This document shows, piece by piece, positions 41,414 to 49,462 of a DNA stretch of 64,000 nt. The translations under genes were made by a program, and so were the position numbers. Below the pieces are notes generated by a model. It was not told where the DNA came from. It saw only the letters and a list, made by a program, of their open reading frames with translations, and ran no database searches. How positions within the stretch are numbered: position 1 is the stretch's first letter; each line of letters opens with the position of its first letter. The stretch is from contig JAFSJX010000010.1 of the NCBI GenBank assembly GCA_017449285.1, positions 279,127 to 343,126 of the forward strand, in the 5' to 3' direction. Origin of the DNA: Treponema sp. (GTDB taxonomy: Bacteria > Spirochaetota > Spirochaetia > Treponematales > Treponemataceae).

Positions 41414-42064
41414 ATGACAGAAATCAACAACTCAAAAAACAAACCTTACTACACCCAGCGGAACAACCGCCTGAAGCCGAACGGCGCGTGCAATGTGACG
41501 GCGATAATTGCCGCGCTTCTTGCGGCGGGTTACTCGGTGGATTCGCTCGCAACGGCGGAATACAGCCAGCCAGAGGACGCGCTCATGGATTTTATCCTGA
41601 AGGACGGGCAGACTAACGCCCTATGGCAGAAAGTAGACCCCATCGGGCGGTATGCGCCGAACGAGTGGCATCCGGTGCTTGCGCTCGGAGCGAATCTTTT
41701 ACTGAAAGAGCGCGGACTTGTCGAGAAAGACTTTGAGGCGGTCGAATGGGGAGAGTGGCGGAGCAAGTCGCAGATTGCGGACACAATCAGGAACGGCGGG
41801 GCGGCGGTTCTCTCAGGGCTTTTCACGGCTGAGGGCAAGAAAACTATCGGGCATGTGGTCGCCTGCGTGGGATTCAAGGCGGACGACGAGGGCAACATCA
41901 CGCACTTCATCATCGACGACAGCTGGGGCGACTACCGCACGGAGTACAAAAGCCAAAACGGGAAGGGAATCGAAATGCCGATTTCGGACTTCAACTCGAA
42001 AATCCGCCACTGCGGCTCGGACAACAAGATGGCTCATCTTGTCAGAAAGGCGGCGGCGAAATGA
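41414..42064 (+). CDS. C39-like cysteine peptidase, putative endolysin
   Basis: 216 aa, GAGG before the ATG. The papain-like C39_2 pattern is visible: catalytic Cys in KPNGACNVTAIIAALLAAGY (about residue 26), catalytic His in GKKTIGHVVACVGFK, followed by the Asp of HFIIDDSWGDY. There is no signal peptide, as for a holin-dependent endolysin. It opens a cassette with a holin-like and two spanin-like genes, which supports a role in cutting peptidoglycan at lysis. Confidence 0.8.
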   Translation: MTEINNSKNKPYYTQRNNRLKPNGACNVTAIIAALLAAGYSVDSLATAEYSQPEDALMDFILKDGQTNALWQKVDPIGRYAPNEWHPVLALGANLLLKERGLVEKDFEAVEWGEWRSKSQIADTIRNGGAAVLSGLFTAEGKKTIGHVVACVGFKADDEGNITHFIIDDSWGDYRTEYKSQNGKGIEMPISDFNSKIRHCGSDNKMAHLVRKAAAK

Positions 42065-42327
42065 AAGCGAAGGAAATCTCACTTAAATCAATCGTGCTTG
42101 CGATTGTGTGGGTGGCGGCGCTGTTCCTCGTGCGGGGGTTCGTGCCTGTGATTTTTTCGGGGAAGTCGTTCGGGCTTGAGGCGAAGGAAATCATCATCAG
42201 CGGTGCTTTCTTCGTGGTCGCCTGCTCGCCCGTGTACCGCTCAATCTGGCTCGACAAGAAACTGGGAATCAGTTCCGGCGGCGGTCAGCCGGAGGCGGAA
42301 GTGGGCGCGGGGGGAAACAATGTATGA
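42061..42327 (+). CDS. holin-like membrane protein
   Basis: 88 aa with two membrane segments (IVLAIVWVAALFLVRGFVPV and IIISGAFFVVACSPVY) and a hydrophilic Gly-rich tail. ATGA overlap with the endolysin gene. Topology, size and position fit a class II holin that opens the inner membrane to the endolysin. Confidence 0.75.
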   Translation: MKAKEISLKSIVLAIVWVAALFLVRGFVPVIFSGKSFGLEAKEIIISGAFFVVACSPVYRSIWLDKKLGISSGGGQPEAEVGAGGNNV

Positions 42328-42754
42328 ACTGTATCGCACGGCTAAAAAAACGCTCGCTTCTGTCCTTGTGCTACTTTGCGTTCTGCTTGTGTGCATGGGC
42401 ATCGGATTCTGGCGGGGCTGCGCTTACGGACGCTCAGAAACAGGCGATACGGAGCGAACTGAACAGCATACGGCAAGAACTGGGGCTGCTCAGGACGCTG
42501 TCACGGAACTTGCAGACGGACTCGGAAGCGTGGCGGAACAAGTGCAGTCTGCTCGAGAAAAAATTGACGAGTGCGTCTCAGGAGTTGGAGAACTCGGGGA
42601 AGTCGGTGATAGAATTGCAGGAGACGGTCAGGACATTGCGCGGGCTGCTGGAAGAATTGAAGAGCGACTACGACGCATTGAATCAATCATATATGCGGCA
42701 GAAAAAAGCGACGCGGTTCTGGCGGACGACAGCGGTGATAGCCATCCTGATTAG
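42320..42754 (+). CDS. spanin-like protein A (N-terminal membrane anchor), overlapping frame
   Basis: 144 aa from the ATG at 42320, preceded by a G-rich site. One N-terminal membrane helix (KKTLASVLVLLCVLLVCMGIGFW), then a long periplasmic-type helical region (VAEQVQSAREKIDECVSGVG, AAGRIEERLRRIESIIYAAE). This is the topology of an Rz-type i-spanin. It shares almost all of its DNA with the next frame, shifted by one base. Both frames encode coherent membrane plus coiled-coil proteins, which chance rarely gives. Confidence 0.6.
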   Translation: MYELYRTAKKTLASVLVLLCVLLVCMGIGFWRGCAYGRSETGDTERTEQHTARTGAAQDAVTELADGLGSVAEQVQSAREKIDECVSGVGELGEVGDRIAGDGQDIARAAGRIEERLRRIESIIYAAEKSDAVLADDSGDSHPD

Positions 42755-42791
42755 CGTAGGCGGCGGGCTGGCACACTTCCTGTCAAGGTGA
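42324..42791 (+). CDS. spanin-like protein B (signal peptide, coiled coil, C-terminal membrane helix)
   Basis: 155 aa; ATG at 42324 overlaps the holin stop (ATGA). A hydrophobic signal with Cys-rich end (SLCYFAFCLCAWAS) is followed by a strong coiled coil (LNSIRQELGLLRTLSRNLQT through LRGLLEELKSDYDALNQSYM) and a C-terminal membrane helix (TTAVIAILISVGGGLAHF). A signal plus C-terminal anchor resembles a u-spanin, though the lipobox is not clean. It is encoded in a different frame over the same 430 bp as spanin-like protein A. Confidence 0.75.
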   Translation: MNCIARLKKRSLLSLCYFAFCLCAWASDSGGAALTDAQKQAIRSELNSIRQELGLLRTLSRNLQTDSEAWRNKCSLLEKKLTSASQELENSGKSVIELQETVRTLRGLLEELKSDYDALNQSYMRQKKATRFWRTTAVIAILISVGGGLAHFLSR

Positions 42792-42801
42792 GGTAAAAAA
42801 A

Positions 42802-43170
42802 ATGGGAACTTTTGCGACAATAGTATCGGTTTGCAGCGGATGCGTTACCGTCCTCGGATTCATAGGTATTTTCGTGAAGTATGGCAGAGACAAGGGTACG
42901 ACTGATACAACCATCAGCACGCTCGTCAAAAACGTTGAGACGCTTACGGAAAAGATTTCGGACATTCCCGCACAAAGCACGCTGGATGAACTGAGGAAAG
43001 ATGTAGACAAGAATGCCGGCGACATCAACAATCTTGGGGCAAAGGTCAATCAGATTCAGATTGACAACATAAAGATGATAACAACTCTTTCCAGCGATAT
43101 GGGCTGGATAAAGTCCACGCTTGACGGAATCAACAAGAAACTTGACGAGAGGGGAAGCCGAAATGCCTAA
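42802..43170 (+). CDS. small membrane-anchored coiled-coil protein
   Basis: 122 aa, GAGG eight bases before the ATG. An N-terminal membrane helix (FATIVSVCSGCVTVLGFIGIFV) precedes a coiled coil (STLVKNVETLTEKISDIPAQ, LGAKVNQIQIDNIKMITTLS). It resembles XhlA/hemolysin-type accessory lysis proteins. Placed between the spanin genes and terminase. Confidence 0.65.
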   Translation: MGTFATIVSVCSGCVTVLGFIGIFVKYGRDKGTTDTTISTLVKNVETLTEKISDIPAQSTLDELRKDVDKNAGDINNLGAKVNQIQIDNIKMITTLSSDMGWIKSTLDGINKKLDERGSRNA

Positions 43171-43720
43171 GAGAAACAAGATTGAGATGCAGGGGCTTGT
43201 GGAGCGGATTGTAGACATGTTTTACGAGCAGAAAATGAGCCAGAAACAAATCGCAAAGGTATTGAAAGATGAGGGCTACGATGTGAGCAAAAGCGGCGTT
43301 GGGCGGACTCTTATATCTCATGCGAGCCAGATGAAGGCGTATCGGGATGCGGCCAAGGAGTCTGCGGAGATTATCAAGGCTTTGCGAAACACTCCTGGCC
43401 TTGACATCTCTGAGGCGACCGTTCAGCTCGTGCAGACCAAGTTGCTTAACGAGGTGAAGAAATTCGGCGACCTTGCCACGATGGATGTGAAAGATGTTCT
43501 GAAACTTGTCGGACAGACATCGCTTGCGCAGGCTCGAATCGCAAAAGTCAAGCTCGACTACGAAAAGGGGTATCGGCAGGGCTTGTTCCGCGCTGCTGAA
43601 ATTGTGGAGCAAGAGGGGCGAAAAGCGGGCTTAAGCGAGGAAACGCTCAAAGAAATCAAGAGCAAGATTTCAGGCGAGGAACCTCCCAGAGCGGACGGCA
43701 CGACAGGGGAAGACACATGA
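43163..43720 (+). CDS. terminase small subunit, Mu gp27-like (DUF3486)
   Basis: 185 aa from the ATG at 43163 (GAGGGG upstream, overlapping the previous stop). An N-terminal HTH (YEQKMSQKQIAKVLKDEGYDVSKSGVGRTL) and helical remainder (EIVEQEGRKAGLSEETLKEIKSKI) agree with DUF3486. The small subunit recognises phage DNA for headful packaging. ATGA overlap with the large subunit gene. Confidence 0.82.
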   Translation: MPKRNKIEMQGLVERIVDMFYEQKMSQKQIAKVLKDEGYDVSKSGVGRTLISHASQMKAYRDAAKESAEIIKALRNTPGLDISEATVQLVQTKLLNEVKKFGDLATMDVKDVLKLVGQTSLAQARIAKVKLDYEKGYRQGLFRAAEIVEQEGRKAGLSEETLKEIKSKISGEEPPRADGTTGEDT

Positions 43721-45192
43721 GCGGAATATTCCTGCCATACCAGCTAAACTGGATAAACGATGACAGCCCGCTTAAAATCTGCGAGAAAGGACGGCGCGAG
43801 GGCGTGAGCTGGGCGGAATCATACCGCACCGCACTCTGTGCCGCCGCAAGCAAAAAGGCGGGAGGATGCAACACATATTATCTCTCGTACAACAAGGCGA
43901 TGACAAGGCAGTTCGTGTCCGATGTCGCTTTTTTTGCCCGCGAGGTGCTTGATGTTGCTGCAAAGGATATGCAGGAAGTCGTCATTCAGAACGACAAGCA
44001 GGACATAACGATGTACCGCATCGTGTTCGACTCCGGCTTTGAGGTGGTGGGAATGCCGAGCGACGCATACAACCTGCGCTCGAAGCAGGGGCGCGTCGTT
44101 CTTGACGAGGCGGCTTTCTGCGACGACATGGAAGGCGTGATGAAAGCGGCGATGGCGCTCCTTATTTGGGGCGGTCAGTTCTCCATCATCAGCACGCACA
44201 ACGGGGAATCGAGCGCGTTCAACACGCTTATCAAGGAAATCAGGAGCGGCAAGCAGAAAAAGTGGTCGCTCCACCGTGTCACATTCGACGAGGCGATTGA
44301 GCAGGGGCTTTATAAGAAAATCTGCCAGAAGAACGGCGAGGTCTGGTCGCAGGAAAAGCAGGACGCTTTTGTGGCTGACATCCGCGAGATTTACGCGGAC
44401 AACATCGACGAGGAGCTTTACTGCGTCCCGCGCCAGAGCGGAGAGCGTTACTTCGGTCGCGGGCTGCTTGACCACGCCACGGCGAGCGAAGGAAGCTACG
44501 ACATCCGACGGCTTGAATGCTCGGACAGTTTCCTTCACAAGGACGACGACTACAAGATGCGCGAGGTGCGAAAGTTCTTCAATCAGGAAGTGCGCCCGCT
44601 GCTCGGCGTGTTCGAGAGCCGCCTTTATGTCGGGAACGACTTCGGGCGGTCGGGCGACCTCACGACCTACTGGGTGGCGGAGGAAATCGGAAACACTCAG
44701 CTTGCGGTTCGGCTGATTGTGGAAATCAAAAATGCTCCGTTCGAGCAGCAGCAGTATTTCAATGATTTAGTAACAGATTTCTTAAACGAGCGAGGAAAGT
44801 TCGGCGGGCTTGCGATTGACAGCCGTGGTAATGGCCAGCAGATTGGCGAGCACGCAGCTTTGCGGCATCCGGGTGCTTCTATTCAGGTGATGGAGACAAA
44901 CGCTTGGTATGCGAAGTACGGAACTGACTTGCACGGTCTCATGGAGAGCGCGGACTTCACGGTTCCTGATGACGAGACGATTAAGGCGGACTTTTCCCTT
45001 GTCGTGCTGAAAAACGGAATCCCGACGATTCCGGGAGTGCGAACGGCTGACCGTGACCTTAAAGGCAAAAGGCACGGAGACGGTGCGAGTGCGGCGATGC
45101 TCTGTGTTTGTGCCTGGCGAGAATGTGCGGCGGACACACCTCCAGTGTTCACGGCCGTGGAGAAAAAGAAATCCGGCTTTCTTTGGTGGTAG
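43717..45192 (+). CDS. terminase large subunit, Mu gp28-like
   Basis: 491 aa. ATPase part: adenine/Walker-A-like region ICEKGRREGVSWAESYRTAL (deviant P-loop with Arg/Gly, as in Mu gp28), Walker B GRVVLDEAAFCDDM. Nuclease part with acidic triad: YVGNDFGRSGDLTT, GLAIDSRGNGQQIGE and a late Asp in GKRHGDGASAAML. It pumps and cuts phage DNA. Confidence 0.9.
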   Translation: MSGIFLPYQLNWINDDSPLKICEKGRREGVSWAESYRTALCAAASKKAGGCNTYYLSYNKAMTRQFVSDVAFFAREVLDVAAKDMQEVVIQNDKQDITMYRIVFDSGFEVVGMPSDAYNLRSKQGRVVLDEAAFCDDMEGVMKAAMALLIWGGQFSIISTHNGESSAFNTLIKEIRSGKQKKWSLHRVTFDEAIEQGLYKKICQKNGEVWSQEKQDAFVADIREIYADNIDEELYCVPRQSGERYFGRGLLDHATASEGSYDIRRLECSDSFLHKDDDYKMREVRKFFNQEVRPLLGVFESRLYVGNDFGRSGDLTTYWVAEEIGNTQLAVRLIVEIKNAPFEQQQYFNDLVTDFLNERGKFGGLAIDSRGNGQQIGEHAALRHPGASIQVMETNAWYAKYGTDLHGLMESADFTVPDDETIKADFSLVVLKNGIPTIPGVRTADRDLKGKRHGDGASAAMLCVCAWRECAADTPPVFTAVEKKKSGFLWW

Positions 45193-45201
45193 GAGATTAA
45201 A

Positions 45202-45468
45202 ATGACACAACTTAAAATTTTGCCAGAAGATTTTGGCTTTGAAGGGAAAAAAGTGTTTTTCGTTCGAGCGGACGGCTCAAAGGCGACTCGTGCCGTGGCA
45301 ATAGGCGGCGAGGACAAGGACGGTAACTTGATGTTTTTCGAGATTGCCAGCGACCAAATCGCCCGACCAAAACTTAATGGAAAAGCCAAATATTGCAGAA
45401 TGCTTATTCAGCGAGTTTTTCCGTGCTTGGAATGTGATAACATTTTAGATAAAAGTATTGACAAATAA
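45202..45468 (+). CDS. hypothetical phage protein, 88 aa
   Basis: AGGAG eight bases upstream. A small alpha/beta protein (KKVFFVRADGSKATRAVAIGG) ending with two Cys (FPCLECDN). Its 3' end contains the promoter of the following module. Unknown function. Confidence 0.6.
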   Translation: MTQLKILPEDFGFEGKKVFFVRADGSKATRAVAIGGEDKDGNLMFFEIASDQIARPKLNGKAKYCRMLIQRVFPCLECDNILDKSIDK

Positions 45469-45486
45469 TCTATAATACAGTATATT
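45458..45486 (+). promoter_or_regulatory. promoter of module 2
   Basis: TTGACA (45458-45463), 17-bp spacer, TATATT (45481-45486), in the context AAAGTATTGACA-N17-TATATTATAA, the same as module 1 at 39793-39821. The spacer sequences differ. Confidence 0.8.
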
Positions 45487-45536
45487 ATAAACATAGGGCG
45501 TTGCCCTGAACGAAATCTTTATTAAAGGGGGAAGTT

Positions 45537-45662
45537 ATGGGTAACGATAAGAAAAAAGCCCGCAAAGCGAAGCAGACGCTTAGGCAGGCTCTTATCGAAA
45601 TCCTTATAACCGTGGTCAGCACGGTAATCGCAGAAGTGATTATACGGCTGATTTTCGGCTAA
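45537..45662 (+). CDS. 41-aa membrane peptide (module 2, first gene)
   Basis: Encodes a Lys/Arg-rich start (GNDKKKARKAKQTLRQ) and a membrane helix (ALIEILITVVSTVIAEVIIR). AAAGGGGG precedes the ATG. It corresponds in place and type to the 30-aa peptide at 39677. Confidence 0.65.
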   Translation: MGNDKKKARKAKQTLRQALIEILITVVSTVIAEVIIRLIFG

Positions 45663-45729
45663 CGGGGTGGTGCGGTAGGTTTCGAGGCTTGCCGCACCTT
45701 TACCTATAATTTACCCCAAAGGGGGCTTT

Positions 45730-45822
45730 ATGTCAAATACTTCAAGGCTGATTCTAAAAAATATCGTGCGTGGGATAATCATTGCGGTGGTCATTTTTAT
45801 AGCGTGGAAAATCTGGGGGTAG
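45730..45822 (+). CDS. 30-aa membrane peptide (module 2, second gene)
   Basis: Encodes MSNTSRLILKNIVRGIIIAV followed by VIFIAWKIWG: a single membrane helix with basic start. AAAGGGGG precedes the ATG. It corresponds to the 25-aa peptide at 39530. Confidence 0.65.
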   Translation: MSNTSRLILKNIVRGIIIAVVIFIAWKIWG

Positions 45823-45825
45823 CGG

Positions 45826-46023
45826 ATGCCAAAAGGCGGAAAACGCGAGGGCGCAGGTCGCCCCTTCGGAGCGAAAAGCGTAACAGAAGAAAACGCTCTC
45901 TCGGTGCAAGTTGCAGTCAGACTCACGGCAAACGAAAAGGCGGAACTTGAAAGTCGCGCAAAAAGCAAGGGGCTGACTGTGAGCAAGTATATACACAACC
46001 AGCTCTTCCCCGAACAGTCTTAA
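45826..46023 (+). CDS. ribbon-helix-helix protein (module 2)
   Basis: 65 aa. Gly/Arg/Lys-rich start (KGGKREGAGRPFGAK), then RHH: LSVQVAVRLTANEKAELESR and AKSKGLTVSKYIHNQLF. The same plan as the protein at 39325 (basic Gly-rich arm, beta strand, two helices, V-S-K/R-Y/F). It begins 3 bp after the second peptide gene. Confidence 0.75.
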   Translation: MPKGGKREGAGRPFGAKSVTEENALSVQVAVRLTANEKAELESRAKSKGLTVSKYIHNQLFPEQS

Positions 46024-46082
46024 ATCCAAAGGCGTGTGATACCGTTCTAGTGTGCGAAAAAGCATACAGGACGGTATTTTTT

Positions 46083-47276
46083 ATGGCTAGGACAAAATCA
46101 GTAACTTCACGGATATTAAACCTTACGGGATTCCGCAGTGTGGCGGGCTATATGAACGACGCTTCGGACTGGCTTTCCAGCGTCGGAGAGCGTGAGAGCG
46201 TCTTTGAGGAAATGCGGAACGACCCGAGGGTTGAGTCGCTTATCAAGAACCGCAAGGACAAGGTTTTGCAGATGACAGGCTCTTTCAGCGAGACCAGGAA
46301 CAAGCTCGTGAACGAAGCCTGCGAGAACCTGCTCACATTCAACACTTTCTTCAAGCTGAACAATATCCTTCTGAATGCCGTGCCTTACGGAATTGCGGCG
46401 TGCGAGGTGCTGTGGAAGTTTTCGGGCGGTTACTACATTCCTTATGATTTCGTCTCGATTCCGAGAACCGCACTCTCATTCCCGACTCAATCAGACCTGG
46501 ACTTTTTCACACCTATTATCACGGCTCAGAACATCGCGCTTGATGACAAGCAGAAATTCATAATCCACAGGAACGATGACGGCGAGCTTTCACGTTGGGG
46601 TCGCCCTGCTTTGCAGTCAGCCTACGGCTTCTGGAAGTTCAAGCAGTTGGGCGTTAAGTTCTGGAGCATGGCAGCTGAGATAGTCGGTGCACCGACTATC
46701 CTTGCGCTCTTCGATGTGAAGGGTGAGAACGAGGCAAAAAAGCGTGCGCAGGAACTCACGGAGATGATGGCCGACTGGCAGAGCGGTTCAAACGGCTCGC
46801 TTGCGAATGTGCGCGATGTAAAAGTGATTTCTTCACAGATAAATGATTTCAAAACGATTATTGATGTGTGCGACACTGAGATTGCCTACGCTCTCACCGC
46901 ACAGGCACTCACAACAAACACGGCGCAGTACGGCACTCACGCTCAGGGCGAGACTCATGTTCAGACTTACGACGATTTGATTAAGGGCGACGCGTATCTC
47001 TTGCAGCAGACGGACCAGAAGCTCGTGGATGCTTTCATTGAGCTGAACTTCCCCGGAGAGATTGCCCCGAAGTATGACATTGATTCGGCAGACTTCGCTG
47101 ACTGGAGCATAATCAGAGATGCAATCGACCGTGGCGTTCCAGTGAGCCTTAAAGCGATTTACAACAAGGTGCATGTGCCGGAACCGGTTGACGAGAAAGA
47201 TTCGTTCGTGAAGGCTCAGCCGTCTTTCGGTTTTTCTGATACAGGAAAAGACGATTTTTTTCAGAAGAGGCAGTAG
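46083..47276 (+). CDS. portal protein, Mu gp29-like (DUF935)
   Basis: 397 aa from the ATG at 46083 (AGGACGG upstream; the GTG at 46050 is less likely). DUF935 features: SDWLSSVGERESVFEEMRNDPRVESLIKNRK near the start, YGIAACEVLWKFSGGYYIPYD, and TAQALTTNTAQYGTHAQGETH. It forms the dodecameric DNA gate of the head. The usual length is about 500 aa; the missing C-terminal part appears in the -1 frame directly downstream, after a run of seven T at 47255-47261 (see finding). Confidence 0.9.
   Translation: MARTKSVTSRILNLTGFRSVAGYMNDASDWLSSVGERESVFEEMRNDPRVESLIKNRKDKVLQMTGSFSETRNKLVNEACENLLTFNTFFKLNNILLNAVPYGIAACEVLWKFSGGYYIPYDFVSIPRTALSFPTQSDLDFFTPIITAQNIALDDKQKFIIHRNDDGELSRWGRPALQSAYGFWKFKQLGVKFWSMAAEIVGAPTILALFDVKGENEAKKRAQELTEMMADWQSGSNGSLANVRDVKVISSQINDFKTIIDVCDTEIAYALTAQALTTNTAQYGTHAQGETHVQTYDDLIKGDAYLLQQTDQKLVDAFIELNFPGEIAPKYDIDSADFADWSIIRDAIDRGVPVSLKAIYNKVHVPEPVDEKDSFVKAQPSFGFSDTGKDDFFQKRQ
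47255..47261 (+). other. T TTT TTT slippery heptamer before the portal stop
   Basis: In the portal frame the codons are GAT TTT TTT CAG, so the last T plus two TTT codons form a slippery site. A -1 shift enters the open frame that continues to 49183, 12 bases before the portal TAG (47274-47276). Confidence 0.5.
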
Positions 47277-47413
47277 AAAACCTTTTCCAGGAAAAGAGCC
47301 TGGCAAGACGGCTTGACCGGATTTCTACTGCCGCCTGGCTCAATATTTCCGACAGCTACGCAGAAAGAATAAAAGCCTACATCAAAGAAGCTGCCCGCAA
47401 TCCTGCCATTCTT

Positions 47414-49183
47414 ATGACTACCAAGGTACTTCCACCGGACTGGGGAGCAATGGGAGAAGCTGCAAAGCTTTTTACCCGCTCTCTGATGATGGGATTGGAT
47501 TCAGCTGTGCGCAAGAATGAGTTTGCAGAGCTTACTGCAGAAGATGTTGAAAACCTGCCTTATGCAGAAGCTGTAGAATACCTGAAGAAAAGAGACGTTA
47601 TAAAAAAAGTTGACTATAACAAGCTTTCTGATAAGATGCGGTTCCGAGCTTTTACCGCTTCCAGAATTGCAGATGGTGACCTTCTTAAACGAATAAACTC
47701 CGAGCTGATTAAGAATGTGAATGACGGCAAGGGCCTGAAGGATTTTCTCTCTCTTACAAAAACTGACATTCTGAACAAGGTCGGCATGGGTGCCGGTGGC
47801 CAGGGCTGGTACTGGGAAACAGTCTACAGAACCAACGTTCAGACTGCCTACAACACTGGCCGCATGATGGGCTTTGAAGAAGACAAGCCTCTTGCGCTGC
47901 ATTTCGTAGGAATTGAGGACGCAAGGCAGACAGACGTTTGCCATTCCTTGAGTAATGTTATCCGCCCGTATGATGATCCGCTTTGGGAAAAATATATTCC
48001 GCCTCTGCATTTCGGCTGTCGTTCGACTGTACGTGCAATTTACGACGAAGACGAGTTGCCAGATGAATGGAGCTCTTTGGAAGAAATTGAAAAACCTGCA
48101 AAAGGCTTTGGAACAAATCCTCTTGAAAACGACAGCTGGTGGAATGAGCTTTCAAGCCAGGTTGCACGTGCGAAGGAATACGGGGTGCAGGGAGAGATTG
48201 AGGCGGCGAAGGAGATTCTGATAGAACATAAATCAGAGGCTAAAAACGCTATGAACTTTAAATCGGTTGATGATTTCAAAAAATATATGTTGGATAACAT
48301 TACAGATGAAATTGATCTTGATATAAAACAATCAGATTTACCTGTATTGAATAATATAGCAAATTTGTTAAATCAAAGGTTAACAGAATATGGCTTACCG
48401 AAATTCACGAAAATAACAAATGTCAGAAATGGAAACGTATTAGCCAGTATTGAAGATGATGTATTAAAACTAAATATTTCAAAATTAAAGAATCCATCTT
48501 CAGTATTACAACGGCTTGAAGATTATGAAAAGAAATATGGTTTTAGACATTCTGTTTTAGGTGATAAAGATGATGTTATTCGCTCTACATTAGACCACGA
48601 GTTAGGACATCGAGTTTATGCAAATAGTTCATTAGGGAATAAACAGAAAACTCTTACTGATTTGTTTGCCAAAGGAACAAAATGGCAAGCTCCGTTCGAT
48701 ATAGCACGTGACGTAAGCTATTATGCTTATCAAGGTGGAGAGTCAGAAACTATCGCGGAATTGTTTAGTATGTACAAGCATCCACTTGAAATAAAGAAAA
48801 TGCCTTTAGAATATAAAAACTTTGTCAAAGATTTGATAAGAAATACAACAAAAAATAAAATCAAAATGGAAGAACAGTTTCTTACTCTTACAGAAAAACA
48901 GTTTGGTAAGAAAGGCGGAAAACATGCCTCGGAATTTGGTTTGAAAATGGAACTCAAGAAGGACAGAGAAAAGTTTAAGGATATAATTCTTGATATTTAT
49001 AATAATGCCGATTATACTTTAGGTAATGGTGAGTGGCGCGGTCAACCTAAGCCAGTTACCTTTTATGTAAAAGGCAATGACGTAGTTGTAGTAAGTGCCG
49101 ATGATGAATTCATTACAATTTTGAAAGGAGGTGTAAATAATGCAAGAGTTATTTCAGCAAGGCTTAAGAACGCAGGAAAATAG
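47414..49183 (+). CDS. MuF head-morphogenesis protein with toxin-like C-terminus
   Basis: 589 aa if the ATG at 47414 is used, but the same frame is coding-like and open back to 47240 (EEAVENLFQEKSLARRLDRI, SDSYAERIKAYIKEAARNPA) with no ATG, GTG or TTG, and it can be entered by -1 frameshift from portal. Residues about 40-210 are the phage Mu F (gp30) domain with its C-terminal motif YIPPLHFGCRST. From about 48235 the DNA turns AT-rich: the C-terminal part has a peptidase-like helix LDHELGHRVYANS (H395-E-L-G-H399) and a final region (IYNNADYTLGNGEWRG, VTFYVKGNDVVVVS) like PBECR-type nuclease toxins. MuF proteins with polymorphic toxin tails are known; an immunity candidate follows. Confidence 0.82.
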   Translation: MTTKVLPPDWGAMGEAAKLFTRSLMMGLDSAVRKNEFAELTAEDVENLPYAEAVEYLKKRDVIKKVDYNKLSDKMRFRAFTASRIADGDLLKRINSELIKNVNDGKGLKDFLSLTKTDILNKVGMGAGGQGWYWETVYRTNVQTAYNTGRMMGFEEDKPLALHFVGIEDARQTDVCHSLSNVIRPYDDPLWEKYIPPLHFGCRSTVRAIYDEDELPDEWSSLEEIEKPAKGFGTNPLENDSWWNELSSQVARAKEYGVQGEIEAAKEILIEHKSEAKNAMNFKSVDDFKKYMLDNITDEIDLDIKQSDLPVLNNIANLLNQRLTEYGLPKFTKITNVRNGNVLASIEDDVLKLNISKLKNPSSVLQRLEDYEKKYGFRHSVLGDKDDVIRSTLDHELGHRVYANSSLGNKQKTLTDLFAKGTKWQAPFDIARDVSYYAYQGGESETIAELFSMYKHPLEIKKMPLEYKNFVKDLIRNTTKNKIKMEEQFLTLTEKQFGKKGGKHASEFGLKMELKKDREKFKDIILDIYNNADYTLGNGEWRGQPKPVTFYVKGNDVVVVSADDEFITILKGGVNNARVISARLKNAGK

Positions 49184-49457
49184 CAAGTTCTTAAACTTTT
49201 GGAAAATCGTGCAGGAAGAAGCCTCCAAACGGAATTCAGTTTTTTTTCTGGACAGCGGTGAAGGTAATGAAATTGAGACTCCAGAAATAAATGCAGAGGA
49301 TTTGTCTGGTTGGCTTATACCCAAAGATCAAGCGAATGAGTTTGATGTTTTATTCAAAAAATTTGACAATGAAAATATTCCAAAAAAATTTGATGATTTT
49401 TACATGATTGCTTCATGGCAGAAGAAACACGATTCTATTTCTGTTACATTTGCTTAA
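49140..49457 (+). CDS. putative immunity protein for the MuF toxin tail
   Basis: 105 aa. GGAGG eight bases before the ATG lies inside the toxin gene; the two overlap by 44 bp. The protein is acidic (DSGEGNEIETPEINAEDLSG) and AT-rich in its DNA, like the toxin tail. Small acidic protein directly after a polymorphic toxin, followed by a terminator, is the typical immunity position. No family recognised. Confidence 0.7.
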   Translation: MQELFQQGLRTQENSKFLNFWKIVQEEASKRNSVFFLDSGEGNEIETPEINAEDLSGWLIPKDQANEFDVLFKKFDNENIPKKFDDFYMIASWQKKHDSISVTFA

Positions 49458-49462
49458 CCCAC

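Noticed and set aside
42176..42319. Upstream extension of the spanin-like frame into the holin gene
   Set aside because: The first 48 codons lie within the holin gene in another frame and are Ser/Arg-rich; a site-supported ATG exists at 42320.
43819..44538. 239-codon minus-strand frame within the terminase gene
   Set aside because: Antisense to the terminase ATPase; no ribosome site or family features.
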